The notes: generated from the sequence alone by a model not told the origin. A stretch of 64,000 nt of DNA from Paraktedonobacter carboxidivorans (GCA_041156125.1 JBEVTI010000004.1:62001-126000), one strand, 5' to 3'; numbered from the stretch's first letter, positions 45,284 through 54,602 are shown. Made by a program: numbers and translations.

Positions 45284-46297
45284 TTAGACAGGGGAGTTTG
45301 CACAGCTCGGATTGAGCAATGACTGTGTCGCCGGGTCGTTAAAGTTTGCCTTGGTGACGAGAGTGACACCGGTATCCTCATTCTGAGCTTGCGCCCCATT
45401 GCGGATTTGATTCACCATCGCCTTGAGGCTATCGAAGCCCATCTTAAACGGATTCTGAACCACCAACGCATCGACTGTTCCGCTCTGAAGGTCCGCGATC
45501 AAGGGATCTGACGCATCGAAGGAAATAAGGTGGACTTTCCCTCCTAGTGAGGCAGCCTTGAGGGCCTGCGCTGCGCCTTCGCCACCTTGCTGGTTGGCGG
45601 CGTAGATGCCCTTGATATCAGGATGGGCGCTCAGGATATTTTGGGTGATGCTCAATGCCTTGGCTGAATCACTTCCATCCGCTTGATCTGCGACGATCTT
45701 GATGTTGGGATACTTGGCCGTCAATTCTTGCTTGAAACCGTTCACCCGCTGGTCATTGGTTGCAGAACCGGGAACGAATTCCAGGAGAGCGATTGTGCCG
45801 GTGCCATTTAATAAGGTCCCCATTTCATCAGCCGCTTTGGCTGCAGAGGCCGTATTATCGGTGGCAAAGAGAGGGACCGTTTGAGGAATCGTTCCCGAAT
45901 CAAAATTGAAGACCGGAATGTGTGCGCTTACGGCTTGCTGTGTGACTGGAGAAAGCGCTTTGGCATCGGTGGCGGCGTAGAGAATACCATCAGGAGATTG
46001 GGTGATATAGTTCTGGAGGAGCGAAATCTGGTCCGAAATCTGCGTATCGGTTTGCACGCCATTCCAGACAATATTCACAGCGGGCACCTTGGATGCGTAA
46101 CACTTGATGCCGTTTTCCACGATGGTCCAATAGCTGCTGGCGACCGATTTGGGAACAGCAATGATCTTCAACGACTTTGGCCCACTCGAAGTGGTTGGGG
46201 AGCCGCTAGAGGAACCACCACAAGCCACAACGAGCAAAGCCAGGAAAATGACCATGATTGGGGCGAATGCGCTATAGGAGCGCTTTGGTTTGAACAT
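45284..46297 (-). CDS. Sugar-binding lipoprotein, RbsB-like
   Basis: The 337-residue extracytoplasmic binding protein of the ribose/galactose class (CUT2) has a signal peptide with lipobox LLVVAC (lipid-modified Cys26), then a Ser/Gly linker and a Peripla_BP_4 fold (AVPKSVASSYWTIVENGIKC; SPDGILYAATDAKALSP; GIYAANQQGGEGAAQALKAA). GTGAGGAC precedes the ATG. It is the last gene of the rbs-like operon, with a 210-bp gap after the permease that could hold its own promoter or a processing site. Confidence 0.92.
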   Translation of the reverse strand: MFKPKRSYSAFAPIMVIFLALLVVACGGSSSGSPTTSSGPKSLKIIAVPKSVASSYWTIVENGIKCYASKVPAVNIVWNGVQTDTQISDQISLLQNYITQSPDGILYAATDAKALSPVTQQAVSAHIPVFNFDSGTIPQTVPLFATDNTASAAKAADEMGTLLNGTGTIALLEFVPGSATNDQRVNGFKQELTAKYPNIKIVADQADGSDSAKALSITQNILSAHPDIKGIYAANQQGGEGAAQALKAASLGGKVHLISFDASDPLIADLQSGTVDALVVQNPFKMGFDSLKAMVNQIRNGAQAQNEDTGVTLVTKANFNDPATQSLLNPSCANSPV

Positions 46298-46507
46298 GTT
46301 GTCCTCACTCTTTCAAATAAACGCTAACAATGATTGGTACGCAGTCCAGCGCGTTACCGAGAACGGGAGAACCGCTCATCATGAGAAATGATGAATAGGT
46401 GTTGAGGCATCACCTCCTTTCAGCAAGAGCGCAACGTCCTCTTTCCGTGCTCAAAATATGCTCACCATCCCCGGTGCTCACCAGCTAACTAATTGGGGCA
46501 GTTTGCG

Positions 46508-47575
46508 CTAAGAAGCAAGCGACGAAATTCGCCGACGCCGGAATTGATCCCAAAAGACAGCAAGCCAGATGACGAGGCCAATAATGACATTTTGCGTGAA
46601 AAGGTTAACGTCGAGCAGTACCGAACCATCGCGGATAAGTCCGATGAGAAACACTCCAATCAGGGTGCCGATAATGGTTCCTTGCCCACCAAAGAGGCTG
46701 GCTCCGCCAATCACCGTTGCGGCAATAACATCCAGTTCCAGCCCGATACCAAAGTTGGGTTCGCCTATGCCCAGACGCGAAACCGCAATCATGCCCGCCA
46801 ACCCGGTTAGCAGACCCAGGATTACATAGACTGCCAGCAAATAGTTCCTGACGGGAATACCTGAAAGGCGCGCCGCTTCCTGATTTGAGCCAATCGCATA
46901 GGTATAGCGGCCCAGGCGAGTGTGGCTCAAAAGAAGATAGGCGAGAACGGACAGCACCACCAGGATCATCAGAGCGACAGGGATACCAGCTACTTTTCCT
47001 AAGCCAATCACTCCAAAGTTATCTGGTCCCAACACATCAGCTGGCCCAACAACGACAATAGCATTGGTATAAACATCGGTGAGGCCGCGTACAACAGTCA
47101 TCATACCGAGCGTGGCAATAAAGGGATTCAGTTTGACAACGCTAATGAGCCAGCCGTTTCCCAGACCAACGACACCACCCGCGCCTATGGCAATGAGCAG
47201 AGCCAGTGGCCAGTTCATTCCATGCGCAACAAGTTCAACTCCCACCACTCCAGCCATCGCAGCCGTCGAGCCGACTGATAAATCAATGCCTGCAGTGATG
47301 ATGACAAAGGTCATGCCGAGCGCGATGGTTGCCGTGACAGCATTTTGCTCGATAATATTGATTAAATTATTCGTCGTCAGAAAATCTGGCGAGGCAAATG
47401 AGAGAAAGATGAACACCACAATCAACGCGCCTGCGGCTGCCATCTGCGCAATAAAGTCTCCCAGCCGTCCTTTCACCCTCAGCGCCAGCGTCCGCTGTCC
47501 CGCTGGCCGCTCTCCGGGTACAGCATCTGCTTCGTCGCCGCTAACCTGATTTGTCGAGCGGACGGTATCTTTCAT
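46508..47575 (-). CDS. Sugar ABC permease, RbsC-like
   Basis: The 355-residue inner-membrane subunit of a CUT2 importer has about 8-10 helices, including GALIVVFIFLSFASPDFLTTNN, the conserved VIITAGIDLSVGSTAAMAGV, and IGGASLFGGQGTIIGTLIGV near the end. Its start overlaps the ATPase gene stop by 4 bases, so the two are translationally coupled. Substrate: a monosaccharide, not resolvable by sequence. Confidence 0.93.
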   Translation of the reverse strand: MKDTVRSTNQVSGDEADAVPGERPAGQRTLALRVKGRLGDFIAQMAAAGALIVVFIFLSFASPDFLTTNNLINIIEQNAVTATIALGMTFVIITAGIDLSVGSTAAMAGVVGVELVAHGMNWPLALLIAIGAGGVVGLGNGWLISVVKLNPFIATLGMMTVVRGLTDVYTNAIVVVGPADVLGPDNFGVIGLGKVAGIPVALMILVVLSVLAYLLLSHTRLGRYTYAIGSNQEAARLSGIPVRNYLLAVYVILGLLTGLAGMIAVSRLGIGEPNFGIGLELDVIAATVIGGASLFGGQGTIIGTLIGVFLIGLIRDGSVLLDVNLFTQNVIIGLVIWLAVFWDQFRRRRISSLAS

Positions 47576-49080
47576 AACATATCTCCTTCACTAGCTCCCG
47601 TAGCCAGAGCCATAATCCGCTCCTCTGTAAATTGACTGCGCTGAAGTTCGCCAGCGATGCGTCCTTCATGCAAGACTATCAAGCGGTCACACATATTCAT
47701 CAGTTCTGGTAAATACGAAGAAATGAGAACGATTGCGCGCCCCTCGCTGGCCAGGGTGCCAATTATTCCGAAAAGTTCTGACTTGGCATTCACATCGATG
47801 CCACGCGAGGGTTCATCGAAAAAGAGTACGCGTGCCTGGGTTTCCAGCCACCGCGCGACGATGACCTTTTGCTGGTTGCCGCCAGATAAAACAGCTACTT
47901 TCCGATGAATCGATGGGGTACGTATTTTGAGGCGGTCACGCGCGCGGACAGCAATGCGCTCTTCCTTGCCAAGGTCAATCCATGACGCAACGGTCGGTAA
48001 ATTGGTCAGAGTGATATTCTGCGCAATATCTAAGGTCATGGCCAGGCCATTTCTTTTGCGGTCCTCGGTCAAGTAGCCAATGCCGGCGGCTATAGCGCTG
48101 GCAGGAGAATTGATCGAGAGGCGCTTTTCATCCAGCCAAATCTCTCCCGCGTCGATGGGATCGGCCCCGAACACAGCGCGCGCCAGCTCTGTTCGCCCCG
48201 ACCCGATAAGCCCGGCAAAACCAAGAATTTCTCCTGAGTGGACTGCAAATGAACACTTGTGAAGAATCCCCCGGCGGGTGATCCCCTCGGCACGTAACAT
48301 CACAGGGCCGAGCCTGGGTTCGGGTTTAGGATACAGATTTCGGATAGCGCGCCCCACCATCAATCGGATGAGTTTCTGCTGGTCAAGCTCACTGCGTGGA
48401 AGTGTGGCAACAACTTTCCCGTCCCGCATTACGGTGACGCGGTCAGCAATCTGGAAAATCTCATCCAGACGGTGGGAGATGTAGAAAACGGCGATATTTT
48501 GAGCAGTCAGCCCACGAATGACAGAAAAGAGGCGGACGATTTCTTGATCCGTCAAGGTCGCTGTCGGTTCATCCATGATGACTAATTTCGCCTCTATATC
48601 CAACGCTTTGGCGATTTCGACCAATTGCTGCTCAGCGACAGACAAGGTTGAGACGAGACGTTTTGGATCGATGTGTAATCCTACCCGTTGAAGGAGACGA
48701 CGCGCTTGCTCGACCTCAGCGCGTTTATCGATGACCCCAAACCGGGTGTTTTCGCGCCCAAGGACAATGTTTTGCGCTACCGTGAGGTGCGGCGCCAGGG
48801 CGAATTCTTGATAGACCATCGCAATGCCCTGCCGTTGGGCATGCTGCGGATTGGCAAAAGGCATTTCCCGACCGTTGAGCAACACCCTCCCAGAGGTGGG
48901 CCGCTCGACCTGGGAAAGCAACTTCATCAGGGTCGATTTGCCAGCGCCGTTCTCCCCGGCGACGACATGCACCTCGCCAGGAAAGATATCGAGCGAAACA
49001 GTATCGACCGCCAGCACACCGGGGAATAACTTTGAAATGTTGACCAGTTGGACCAGGGGCGATTGCTGTGATAATGCCAT
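47572..49080 (-). CDS. Sugar ABC ATPase, RbsA-like (double cassette)
   Basis: From MALSQQSPLVQLVNISKLFPG, with GGGAGAG upstream, the product has 502 residues and two ABC domains as in RbsA/MglA. Cassette 1 has Walker A GENGAGKSTL, signature LSVAEQQLVEIAKAL and Walker B LVIMDEPTATL. Cassette 2 has the usual degenerate Walker A FAGLIGSGRTELARA, signature LSGGNQQKVIVARWL and RVLFFDEPSRGIDVN. It powers the adjacent permease. It is divergent from a FadR-type regulator across a region with repeated operator-like sites. Confidence 0.94.
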   Translation of the reverse strand: MALSQQSPLVQLVNISKLFPGVLAVDTVSLDIFPGEVHVVAGENGAGKSTLMKLLSQVERPTSGRVLLNGREMPFANPQHAQRQGIAMVYQEFALAPHLTVAQNIVLGRENTRFGVIDKRAEVEQARRLLQRVGLHIDPKRLVSTLSVAEQQLVEIAKALDIEAKLVIMDEPTATLTDQEIVRLFSVIRGLTAQNIAVFYISHRLDEIFQIADRVTVMRDGKVVATLPRSELDQQKLIRLMVGRAIRNLYPKPEPRLGPVMLRAEGITRRGILHKCSFAVHSGEILGFAGLIGSGRTELARAVFGADPIDAGEIWLDEKRLSINSPASAIAAGIGYLTEDRKRNGLAMTLDIAQNITLTNLPTVASWIDLGKEERIAVRARDRLKIRTPSIHRKVAVLSGGNQQKVIVARWLETQARVLFFDEPSRGIDVNAKSELFGIIGTLASEGRAIVLISSYLPELMNMCDRLIVLHEGRIAGELQRSQFTEERIMALATGASEGDML

Positions 49081-49200
49081 ACCTGCTCTCCCATTGTCTG
49101 CTATGACGTTCCTGCTTTGATGCAAGTCTTGTTGCTAAGAGATCTCTTTTTCCAGGTGTTGGGAGATATATACCACAAAGAGTACTACTCTGTCAATAGG

Positions 49201-49456
49201 AATAAGTATGCTTTATAAAACACTATCAGACAAAGGCAAAGATCGATTTAGCGTTTTCTCTCTGTAAAATCCTGCCGACTAAAGCTCTCAATCTTCTGCA
49301 ATGCTCTCTTTAGAGATATGAAGTGCTCCTGGAGAAGGTGAAAAAAAACGTTTTCAGAGGGTTGAAAAATTCCGATAAGTATGCTAAAGTAGTACACAAC
49401 GGCCCCTGCTCTTCGCCTAAATAAGTGTGCAATGGCATTATAATAAGTATACTTTT
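49201..49456. promoter_or_regulatory. Four operator-like repeats in the divergent rbs/gntR region
   Basis: The motif ATAAGTATRCTWWW recurs: ATAAGTATGCTTTA (49202-49215), ATAAGTATGCTAAA (49375-49388), a weaker ATAAGTGTGCAATG (49421-49434) and ATAAGTATACTTTT (49443-49456). The last contains a perfect 10-bp palindrome, AAGTATACTT. GntR/FadR regulators usually bind such short palindromes. The first site is near the minus-strand rbs operon and the others are close to the regulator's own start, so the gene at 49510 probably controls both directions. Confidence 0.65.
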
Positions 49457-49509
49457 AGGGCGCGCACATGGGGCAAAGAAGTACACCATTAGCTAAGGGG
49501 ATACCCTCT

Positions 49510-50250
49510 ATGGAAAAACACGAGTTGCCGGGTTATCGTCCACAATATAAGCGAATTGCTGATTTGATTGTGGAGTTTATTACTGAGCAACAACTTCGAC
49601 CCGGTGATCGCTTGCCAACCGAGCAGGAGTTTGCTGAGCGGTTTGGAGTCAGTCGCACTATCGTACGGGATGCGATCAAAATGCTGACACCCTCGGGATT
49701 AGTACGACCCCGCAAAGGAAGTGGCATTTTTGTTGGTGAAGAAGAGCAGCAGCCACAACTTTCGCGCTTGCATATGGCTTCCCCTACTGAGCCGGAGCGC
49801 ATAAACGATCTATTTGGGTTTCGTTGCTACCAGGAGATGCAAACGGCCCGTCTTGCAGCACAACACATCAGCGTTGCGGAATTACGCACCCTCGAACATT
49901 TTTTAGCGATGAATAAAGAAGCGGCGAAATCAGAAGATCGAGAAACATTTCTCAGTAGCGATGATGAATTCCATCGCAGTATTGCCATTGCCTCGCACAA
50001 TGTCTTTTTTGTGGAAGCAGTGACTTCTATCCTTCAACTCCAAAGATGGGCGATCAATATCTTAACCGGAGGCGCGCCAGGGTCATCTTTATTAGCGGTG
50101 GAGCAGCACACGAGGCTGTTTGAAGCTATACAGGATGGAAAACCAGATCAAGCCGCCGAGGCGGCTCGCGTCCATGTCGAATCCGTCTTTGCTGCTTATC
50201 AACGAGAGGCCAGGCGCCGGCTGATGGGCGACAAGGATGCTTTGTCTTGA
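49510..50250 (+). CDS. GntR-family regulator, FadR/FCD subfamily
   Basis: The start at 49510 follows AAGGGG by 9 bases, giving 246 residues; an in-frame ATG at 49468 is an alternative. The winged helix is YKRIADLIVEFITEQQLRPG, LPTEQEFAERFGVSRTIVRD and LVRPRKGSGIFV. The C-terminal FCD helical sensor includes the metal/ligand residues in SSDDEFHRSIAIASHN and a later EQHTRLFEAIQDG. FCD regulators sense sugar acids or related carboxylates, in keeping with the two dehydrogenase genes downstream and the divergent sugar importer. Confidence 0.92.
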   Translation: MEKHELPGYRPQYKRIADLIVEFITEQQLRPGDRLPTEQEFAERFGVSRTIVRDAIKMLTPSGLVRPRKGSGIFVGEEEQQPQLSRLHMASPTEPERINDLFGFRCYQEMQTARLAAQHISVAELRTLEHFLAMNKEAAKSEDRETFLSSDDEFHRSIAIASHNVFFVEAVTSILQLQRWAINILTGGAPGSSLLAVEQHTRLFEAIQDGKPDQAAEAARVHVESVFAAYQREARRRLMGDKDALS

Positions 50251-50360
50251 ACCACGCCGGCTGATAAGGTACGGGATACCGTTTTGTGCTCACTCTAGCA
50301 AGCTCCTGGATGGCATCCATGGAGTAAGAGCTTTTTGCGTTCATAAGGAGCGTGCATTTG

Positions 50361-51296
50361 ATGTTGGAACCGCTGTCTCTTCATCCCCTGGGAGCAACCG
50401 ATTTACAGGTCCCTTCCCTGTGTGTTGGCTGCGCCGCGCTTGGCGACATGCCAGGGACATTTGCCTATTCGGTTGCGGAAGAGCAGGCACTCGCAACCAT
50501 CCAGACCATCTTCGCGGGCCCGATTCCGTTTGCCGACACGGCAGCCTCCTATGGTGATGGAGAAAGCGAACGACGCCTCGGTGTGGTGCTGCGGGAGCGT
50601 GGCGGACTTCCACCCGGATTTGTCCTGTCAACCAAGGCTGATCGTAATGGATTGACAGGCGATTTTAGCGGCGACCAGATGCTCCGTAGTGTCGAGCGCA
50701 GTCTGAAGTTGCTTGGAGTTGATCGCTTGCAGATCTGCTACCTCCATGATCCAGAACATAGTAGTTTCGCGGCTGCAATGGCCCCGAGTGGCCCTGTAGA
50801 GGCTCTCCAGCATCTCCACGAAAGCGGCGTCATCCGCTATCTTGGCATCGCAGGTGGGGATATCGATCAGATGACCCAATTTATAGAAACTGATCAGTTT
50901 AGCGTGGCCATCTCTCACAACCGCTATACGCTGCTGAACCAGGAAGCCGATCCGTTTTGGGAGGTATGTTGGCAGCATGGAGTAGCAGCAATCAATGCTG
51001 CTCCCTATGGTTCTGGCATTCTTGCCAAGGGTCCCAGCACCTATCCGAGGTATATGTATAGTCAGGCCTCCGATACCTATCTCCGGCGGGCCTTTTCCCT
51101 CGAAGCTCTCTGTCTCCGCTATCAGGTACCATTGGCGGCAGTAGCCTTGCAGTTCTCGTTACGCGACCCTCGTATTGCCTCTACCATCGTTGGCATCAGC
51201 AAGCCAGAGCGCTTACAGGAAACAGTGGAACTGGCCCAACAGGTCCTGCCGGAGAATCTTTGGGAGGAAATCGAAGAGCTTATGTGGAATAAATGA
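50361..51296 (+). CDS. Aldo/keto reductase (aldose 1-dehydrogenase-like)
   Basis: The ATG at 50361 lies 9 bases after AAGGAG; an in-frame GTG at 50352 is too close to that site. The 311-residue (alpha/beta)8 NADP/NAD-dependent enzyme has the catalytic tetrad Asp59 and Tyr64 (FADTAASYGDGESE), Lys92 (STKAD) and His129 (CYLHDPE). The sequence around it resembles the L-fucose/D-threo-aldose 1-dehydrogenase branch, which oxidises a free sugar to its lactone. It follows the FadR-type regulator and precedes a zinc dehydrogenase, fitting a non-phosphorylative sugar oxidation pathway. Confidence 0.85.
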   Translation: MLEPLSLHPLGATDLQVPSLCVGCAALGDMPGTFAYSVAEEQALATIQTIFAGPIPFADTAASYGDGESERRLGVVLRERGGLPPGFVLSTKADRNGLTGDFSGDQMLRSVERSLKLLGVDRLQICYLHDPEHSSFAAAMAPSGPVEALQHLHESGVIRYLGIAGGDIDQMTQFIETDQFSVAISHNRYTLLNQEADPFWEVCWQHGVAAINAAPYGSGILAKGPSTYPRYMYSQASDTYLRRAFSLEALCLRYQVPLAAVALQFSLRDPRIASTIVGISKPERLQETVELAQQVLPENLWEEIEELMWNK

Positions 51297-51401
51297 TTTT
51301 ATCATTGGAGCTTCACTCCATCTCAGGATCAGCTCGAATAATTGCTACAAGCAGCAGAATTTCCTGTATAGAACCCTACGCGAACAAAGAAAGGACCTCA
51401 G

Positions 51402-52421
51402 ATGCGTGCGCTTAGCCTTGATGCTCCTGGGAAGGTACAAATGATTTCTCTGGCTGATCCATCTGTGCCTGGACCGGCAGAGGCACTGATTCGCATCAGA
51501 GAGGTCGGTGTATGTGGAACTGACTACCACGCCTTTCATGGCAATCAGCCATTCTTTACGTATCCGAGGATTCTTGGTCATGAACTCGGTGTTGAAATCG
51601 TGGCTGTCGGAACAGACGTACGCCATCTGGTGAAAGGCACTCACTGCGCAGTGCGCCCCTATCTCTCTTGCGGTTCCTGTCCGGCCTGTCTGCGGGGCAA
51701 GCCAAATTGCTGCGTCCATCTACAGGTTTTCGGAGTTCATGTTGATGGGGGCTTGCGTGAATTTGCGCTGCTGCCGGCTGCCTCTTTGCATTCTGCCAGG
51801 ACACTCACCTTTGAACAGCTTGCCCTGGTCGAGCCACTTGCTATCGGTGCCCATGCCGTCGCAGGGGCAGCGCTAGTAAAAGATGAGCAAGTGCTCGTTG
51901 TCGGGGTAGGTCCTATCGGCCTGGCCGTCACCCAATTTGCGCTTCTGATGGGTGCCCGGGTGATCGTGACCGATCTTAGCCAGCAACGGCTGGCCTTTTG
52001 CCAGAACCTGTGGCCGACAGTCACGTGCATCGATGGCCATCAGCCAATGGTCGAGGCTCTTGAGCGCCTCCTGGGCGATGATTTGCCCACGGCGATCTTC
52101 GATGCCACCGGGAATCCTCAATCGATGCAAGCCACATTCAGCTACGTCGGCTATGGGGGACGAGTGATCTTTGTTGGATTATCTCAGGGAGAGATTACCT
52201 TCTCTGACCCGCTTTTTCATAGTCGTGAAGTGGCATTGCTCGCGAGCCGGAATGCCCTGGCTGCCGATTTTGACCGTATTATCGCTGCGCTTGAAGCTGA
52301 CAAGTTCGATCTGGCCTCCTGGATTACCCACCATGCCACGCTCGAAACGGCTGTGGAGGCGTTTCCACAATGGAGCGGTGCCAATAGTGTCATGATTAAA
52401 GGACTTATCAGTATCCAGTAA
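51402..52421 (+). CDS. Zinc-dependent medium-chain alcohol/polyol dehydrogenase
   Basis: The 339-residue MDR enzyme binds catalytic zinc by Cys38 (GVCGTDYHAF), His60 and Glu61 (ILGHELGVE). Structural zinc is bound by Cys90, 93, 96 and 104 (SCGSCPACLRGKPNCC). The NAD-binding Rossmann motif is VLVVGVGPIGLAV with VTDLSQQRL. It resembles L-threonine/sorbitol/L-fuconate-type dehydrogenases. It is 105 bases after the aldo/keto reductase and is probably in the same operon, oxidising a hydroxy group of the same sugar or its acid. Confidence 0.88.
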   Translation: MRALSLDAPGKVQMISLADPSVPGPAEALIRIREVGVCGTDYHAFHGNQPFFTYPRILGHELGVEIVAVGTDVRHLVKGTHCAVRPYLSCGSCPACLRGKPNCCVHLQVFGVHVDGGLREFALLPAASLHSARTLTFEQLALVEPLAIGAHAVAGAALVKDEQVLVVGVGPIGLAVTQFALLMGARVIVTDLSQQRLAFCQNLWPTVTCIDGHQPMVEALERLLGDDLPTAIFDATGNPQSMQATFSYVGYGGRVIFVGLSQGEITFSDPLFHSREVALLASRNALAADFDRIIAALEADKFDLASWITHHATLETAVEAFPQWSGANSVMIKGLISIQ

Positions 52422-52593
52422 TCGCTGTGAGCCAATCAAGGAGTTGCCCACAATCGAGAGAAAAGAGACCTGCCATTTTGACAATCCGCACGTGCTAATG
52501 TAGATGAAAACTACATCAATGCAAATGGAAGATGCACATAGCACTTTTTTGGTAGATGGATATTTGACAGGCAAAGAGATGGCATGCTAAACT

Positions 52594-52619
52594 GTGAACT
52601 GAAATATGTTCCGGTTCAC
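52594..52619. promoter_or_regulatory. Inverted repeat upstream of the SARP remnant
   Basis: GTGAACTG and CGGTTCAC form an interrupted inverted repeat 26 bp long just before the truncated regulator gene. It could be an old operator. Confidence 0.3.
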
Positions 52620-52669
52620 TGCTGGACCAGGATTATGAGCGAGTCGCTTGCACTGCAGGGGAGATGTTT

Positions 52670-53127
52670 ATGGACATTCGGCTCTTTGGTTCCCTGGAGA
52701 TTGAGGATGGTCAACGTTGTGTAGGCCCTGACGATCTGGGTGGGCGCAAACCGCAGCAACTCCTCCCTCAGGCACTTCCATCTCTGAGAACGATACAGAC
52801 GCAGCACATCGACATTCCTTTCCTGGGTCGTCAACCTGAACTCACTTTCCTGGAATATGCCCGGCGGACCACTGAACAGGGTGTCTTGCTGGTCACGGTC
52901 CAGGGCGAGGCAGGCATTGGCAAGAGTCGGTTGGTGGCGGAATTCCTGCAACAGAGTGAGTTGTGTTGCGGGCGTGCCAAATGCACAGAGTTGGAGCGTG
53001 ATCTTCCGTTCTCGGGTCTCGCTACGGCGCTCACCAACTTGCTCACTCCCTTGAACGCCCATGACGCCGCACGTGCGCTGATGGCTGGCCCGACTGTGGT
53101 CGAGCTCATATCAGAACTGGCCGGAAA
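52670..53127 (+). pseudogene. SARP/BTAD-type regulator, truncated and internally deleted
   Basis: The frame has a plausible ribosome site (CAGGGGAG) and opens with the winged-helix start MDIRLFGSLEIEDGQ...GGRKPQQLL of SARP-type activators. It then jumps directly to an AAA ATPase domain (FLGRQPELTFLEYA, Walker A QGEAGIGKSRLVAEFL). The missing piece is most of the DNA-binding and all of the BTAD domain. The ATPase domain is itself cut at about residue 150. The frame then runs into unrelated RidA-like sequence, so no functional regulator remains. Confidence 0.75.
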
Positions 53128-53400
53128 AGCCTCTCTCACCTCGCGACGCTCAACGTACTCGCTGTCGCGCGGCAGCATTTGGGATCGCTTGACAACGTGA
53201 CGCGGATCGTCCGGCCTGGCGTGTCGGTGGCCACTTCGGGAGATGTCCGCAAGCAGCCGAAAGTCGCTGACGCTGCTTCGGATTTGCTACAAGATGTCTT
53301 TGGAAAAGACAAGAGTCCTTGCCGCATGGTATATGGCGTCGCAAGCCTTCCGCTCGGCACCCCGGTCGAGTTGGAAATCATTTTCGAGGTGGCGAGGTAA
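53128..53400 (+). pseudogene. RidA/YjgF-family protein, 3' part only
   Basis: In a frame different from the upstream SARP fragment, about 90 codons read HLATLNVLAVARQHLGSLDNV...RIVRPGVSVATSGDVRKQPK...GVASLPLGTPVELEIIFEVAR, the C-terminal two thirds of a RidA-like enamine/imine deaminase. The N-terminal third is missing. The junction with the SARP fragment lies near 53125. Confidence 0.72.
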
Positions 53401-53419
53401 GAAAGGAAAGGCACGTCCC

Positions 53420-54253
53420 ATGGAACACCCTACTTTTTATCGCGCGACGCAAGTAGATGGGCTCTCCATCTTTTATAGAGAGGCTGGCCCCAAAGACGCG
53501 CCGACGCTTCTCCTGCTGCACGGACTCCCCTCTTCATCGCGAATGTTCGAGCCTCTCTTCGCCCGGCTCTCCGAGCGCTATCACCTTGTAGCGCCCGACT
53601 ACCCGGGCTTTGGACACAGCGACTGGCCGGACCCGAAAAAATTCGCGTATACGTTCGAGCACTACGCTGAGATTATGCATCACTTCACCGAAGCGCTCGG
53701 GATCTCGCGCTACACGCTTTATATGCAGGATTACGGTGGCCCCGTGGGTTTTCGCATGGCTCTGGCCCATTCGGACAGGATCGAGGCTCTCATTGTCCAG
53801 GACGCAGTGGCACACAACGACGGTCTGGGGGCGAATTGGCAGCCGCGGCGGGCCTTTTGGGCCGAGCGCGCTGCCAACGAAAACACGCTTCGCACAAATC
53901 TCCTGTCGCTGCCGACGACGCGGACGCGCCATGTCGGGAACGATCCCCACGTGGAACGCTATGATCCAGATCTCTGGACCGATGAATTTGCCTTTCTCAG
54001 CCAGCCCGGCCAGGCTGACATTCAGAGCGACCTGTTCTACGACTATCGAACCAACGTGGAAGCCTATCCGCAATGGCAAGCATGGATGCGCGAGAAGCAG
54101 CCGCACCTGCTGGTGATCTGGGGGAAGTTCAAGAAGCTCGGCAGGCTTTTGCCCAGGCTATCGTCGATGTTGATGGCTACTAGATTTGACATTCTGCCGT
54201 TTGACGGATCAGTTTGCCAAAAGAGAGACTTACCCGTCAAACGACACATCTAA
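53420..54253 (+). pseudogene. Haloalkane-dehalogenase-like alpha/beta hydrolase, C-terminally truncated
   Basis: The start has GAAAGGAAAGG upstream. The product (277 codons) follows a dehalogenase/epoxide-hydrolase-type hydrolase: oxyanion LLLLHGLPSSSRMF, nucleophile Asp in YMQDYGGPVGFR, and lid region with WTDEFAFLSQPGQADIQSDL. After PHLLVIWGKF the expected acid and the catalytic histidine (usually in a G-H-F context) are absent. The frame continues into unrelated DNA. There, another frame reads QEARQAFAQAIVDVDGY-stop, apparently the tail of a different gene. Without the catalytic His the enzyme should be inactive. Confidence 0.75.
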
Positions 54254-54366
54254 AATTCACCAAAACAAAGGAGTATTGTATCGGTCGATGCCCATGGTGC
54301 TGAATCTTGTCATAGGACCGGCAGCGCGGAACGTCTGTGCGCTTTCACGTGCTCATTGCTGGATAG

Positions 54367-54534
54367 ACGCCAGACGCTGCTCACAGAATTGACGTTGACG
54401 ACCAGGGCAACAATACGATGAGCGAACAGCGGTTGTATCAGCTAATCCGGCAACCGAAGCCCATTGCTGACCGACAGTTCGAGATCGAGTTTCTCGATCC
54501 GGGTGTGGAGGCTTTTGTGTTCACATTCGGCTGA
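54367..54534 (+). pseudogene. DipZ-like thioredoxin/cytochrome-biogenesis protein, C-terminal remnant
   Basis: Between a TAG at 54364-54366 and the TGA at 54532-54534 the frame reads AAHRIDVDDQGN, EQRLYQLIRQPKPIADR and FEIEFLDPGVEAFVFTFG. I recognise this as the typical C-terminus of DipZ-like proteins (CcdA-thioredoxin fusion). Only about 55 of several hundred residues remain. Confidence 0.65.
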
Positions 54535-54549
54535 TCCACGATGGGAAGT

Positions 54550-54590
54550 TGTGAAGACCAACTCCGTGCAGTGGAAAGTTGGTCTTCACA
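54550..54590. terminator. Hairpin after the PRC-barrel gene
   Basis: TGTGAAGACCAACT (54550-54563) and AGTTGGTCTTCACA (54577-54590) form a perfect 14-bp stem with a 13-nt loop, 12 bases past the minus-strand stop at 54603. Confidence 0.6.
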
Positions 54591-54602
54591 GCAGGCGGAC
54601 TA

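Noticed and set aside
53534..54106. 190-codon minus-strand frame
   Set aside because: It is antisense to the dehalogenase-like hydrolase, whose nucleophile motif is clear.
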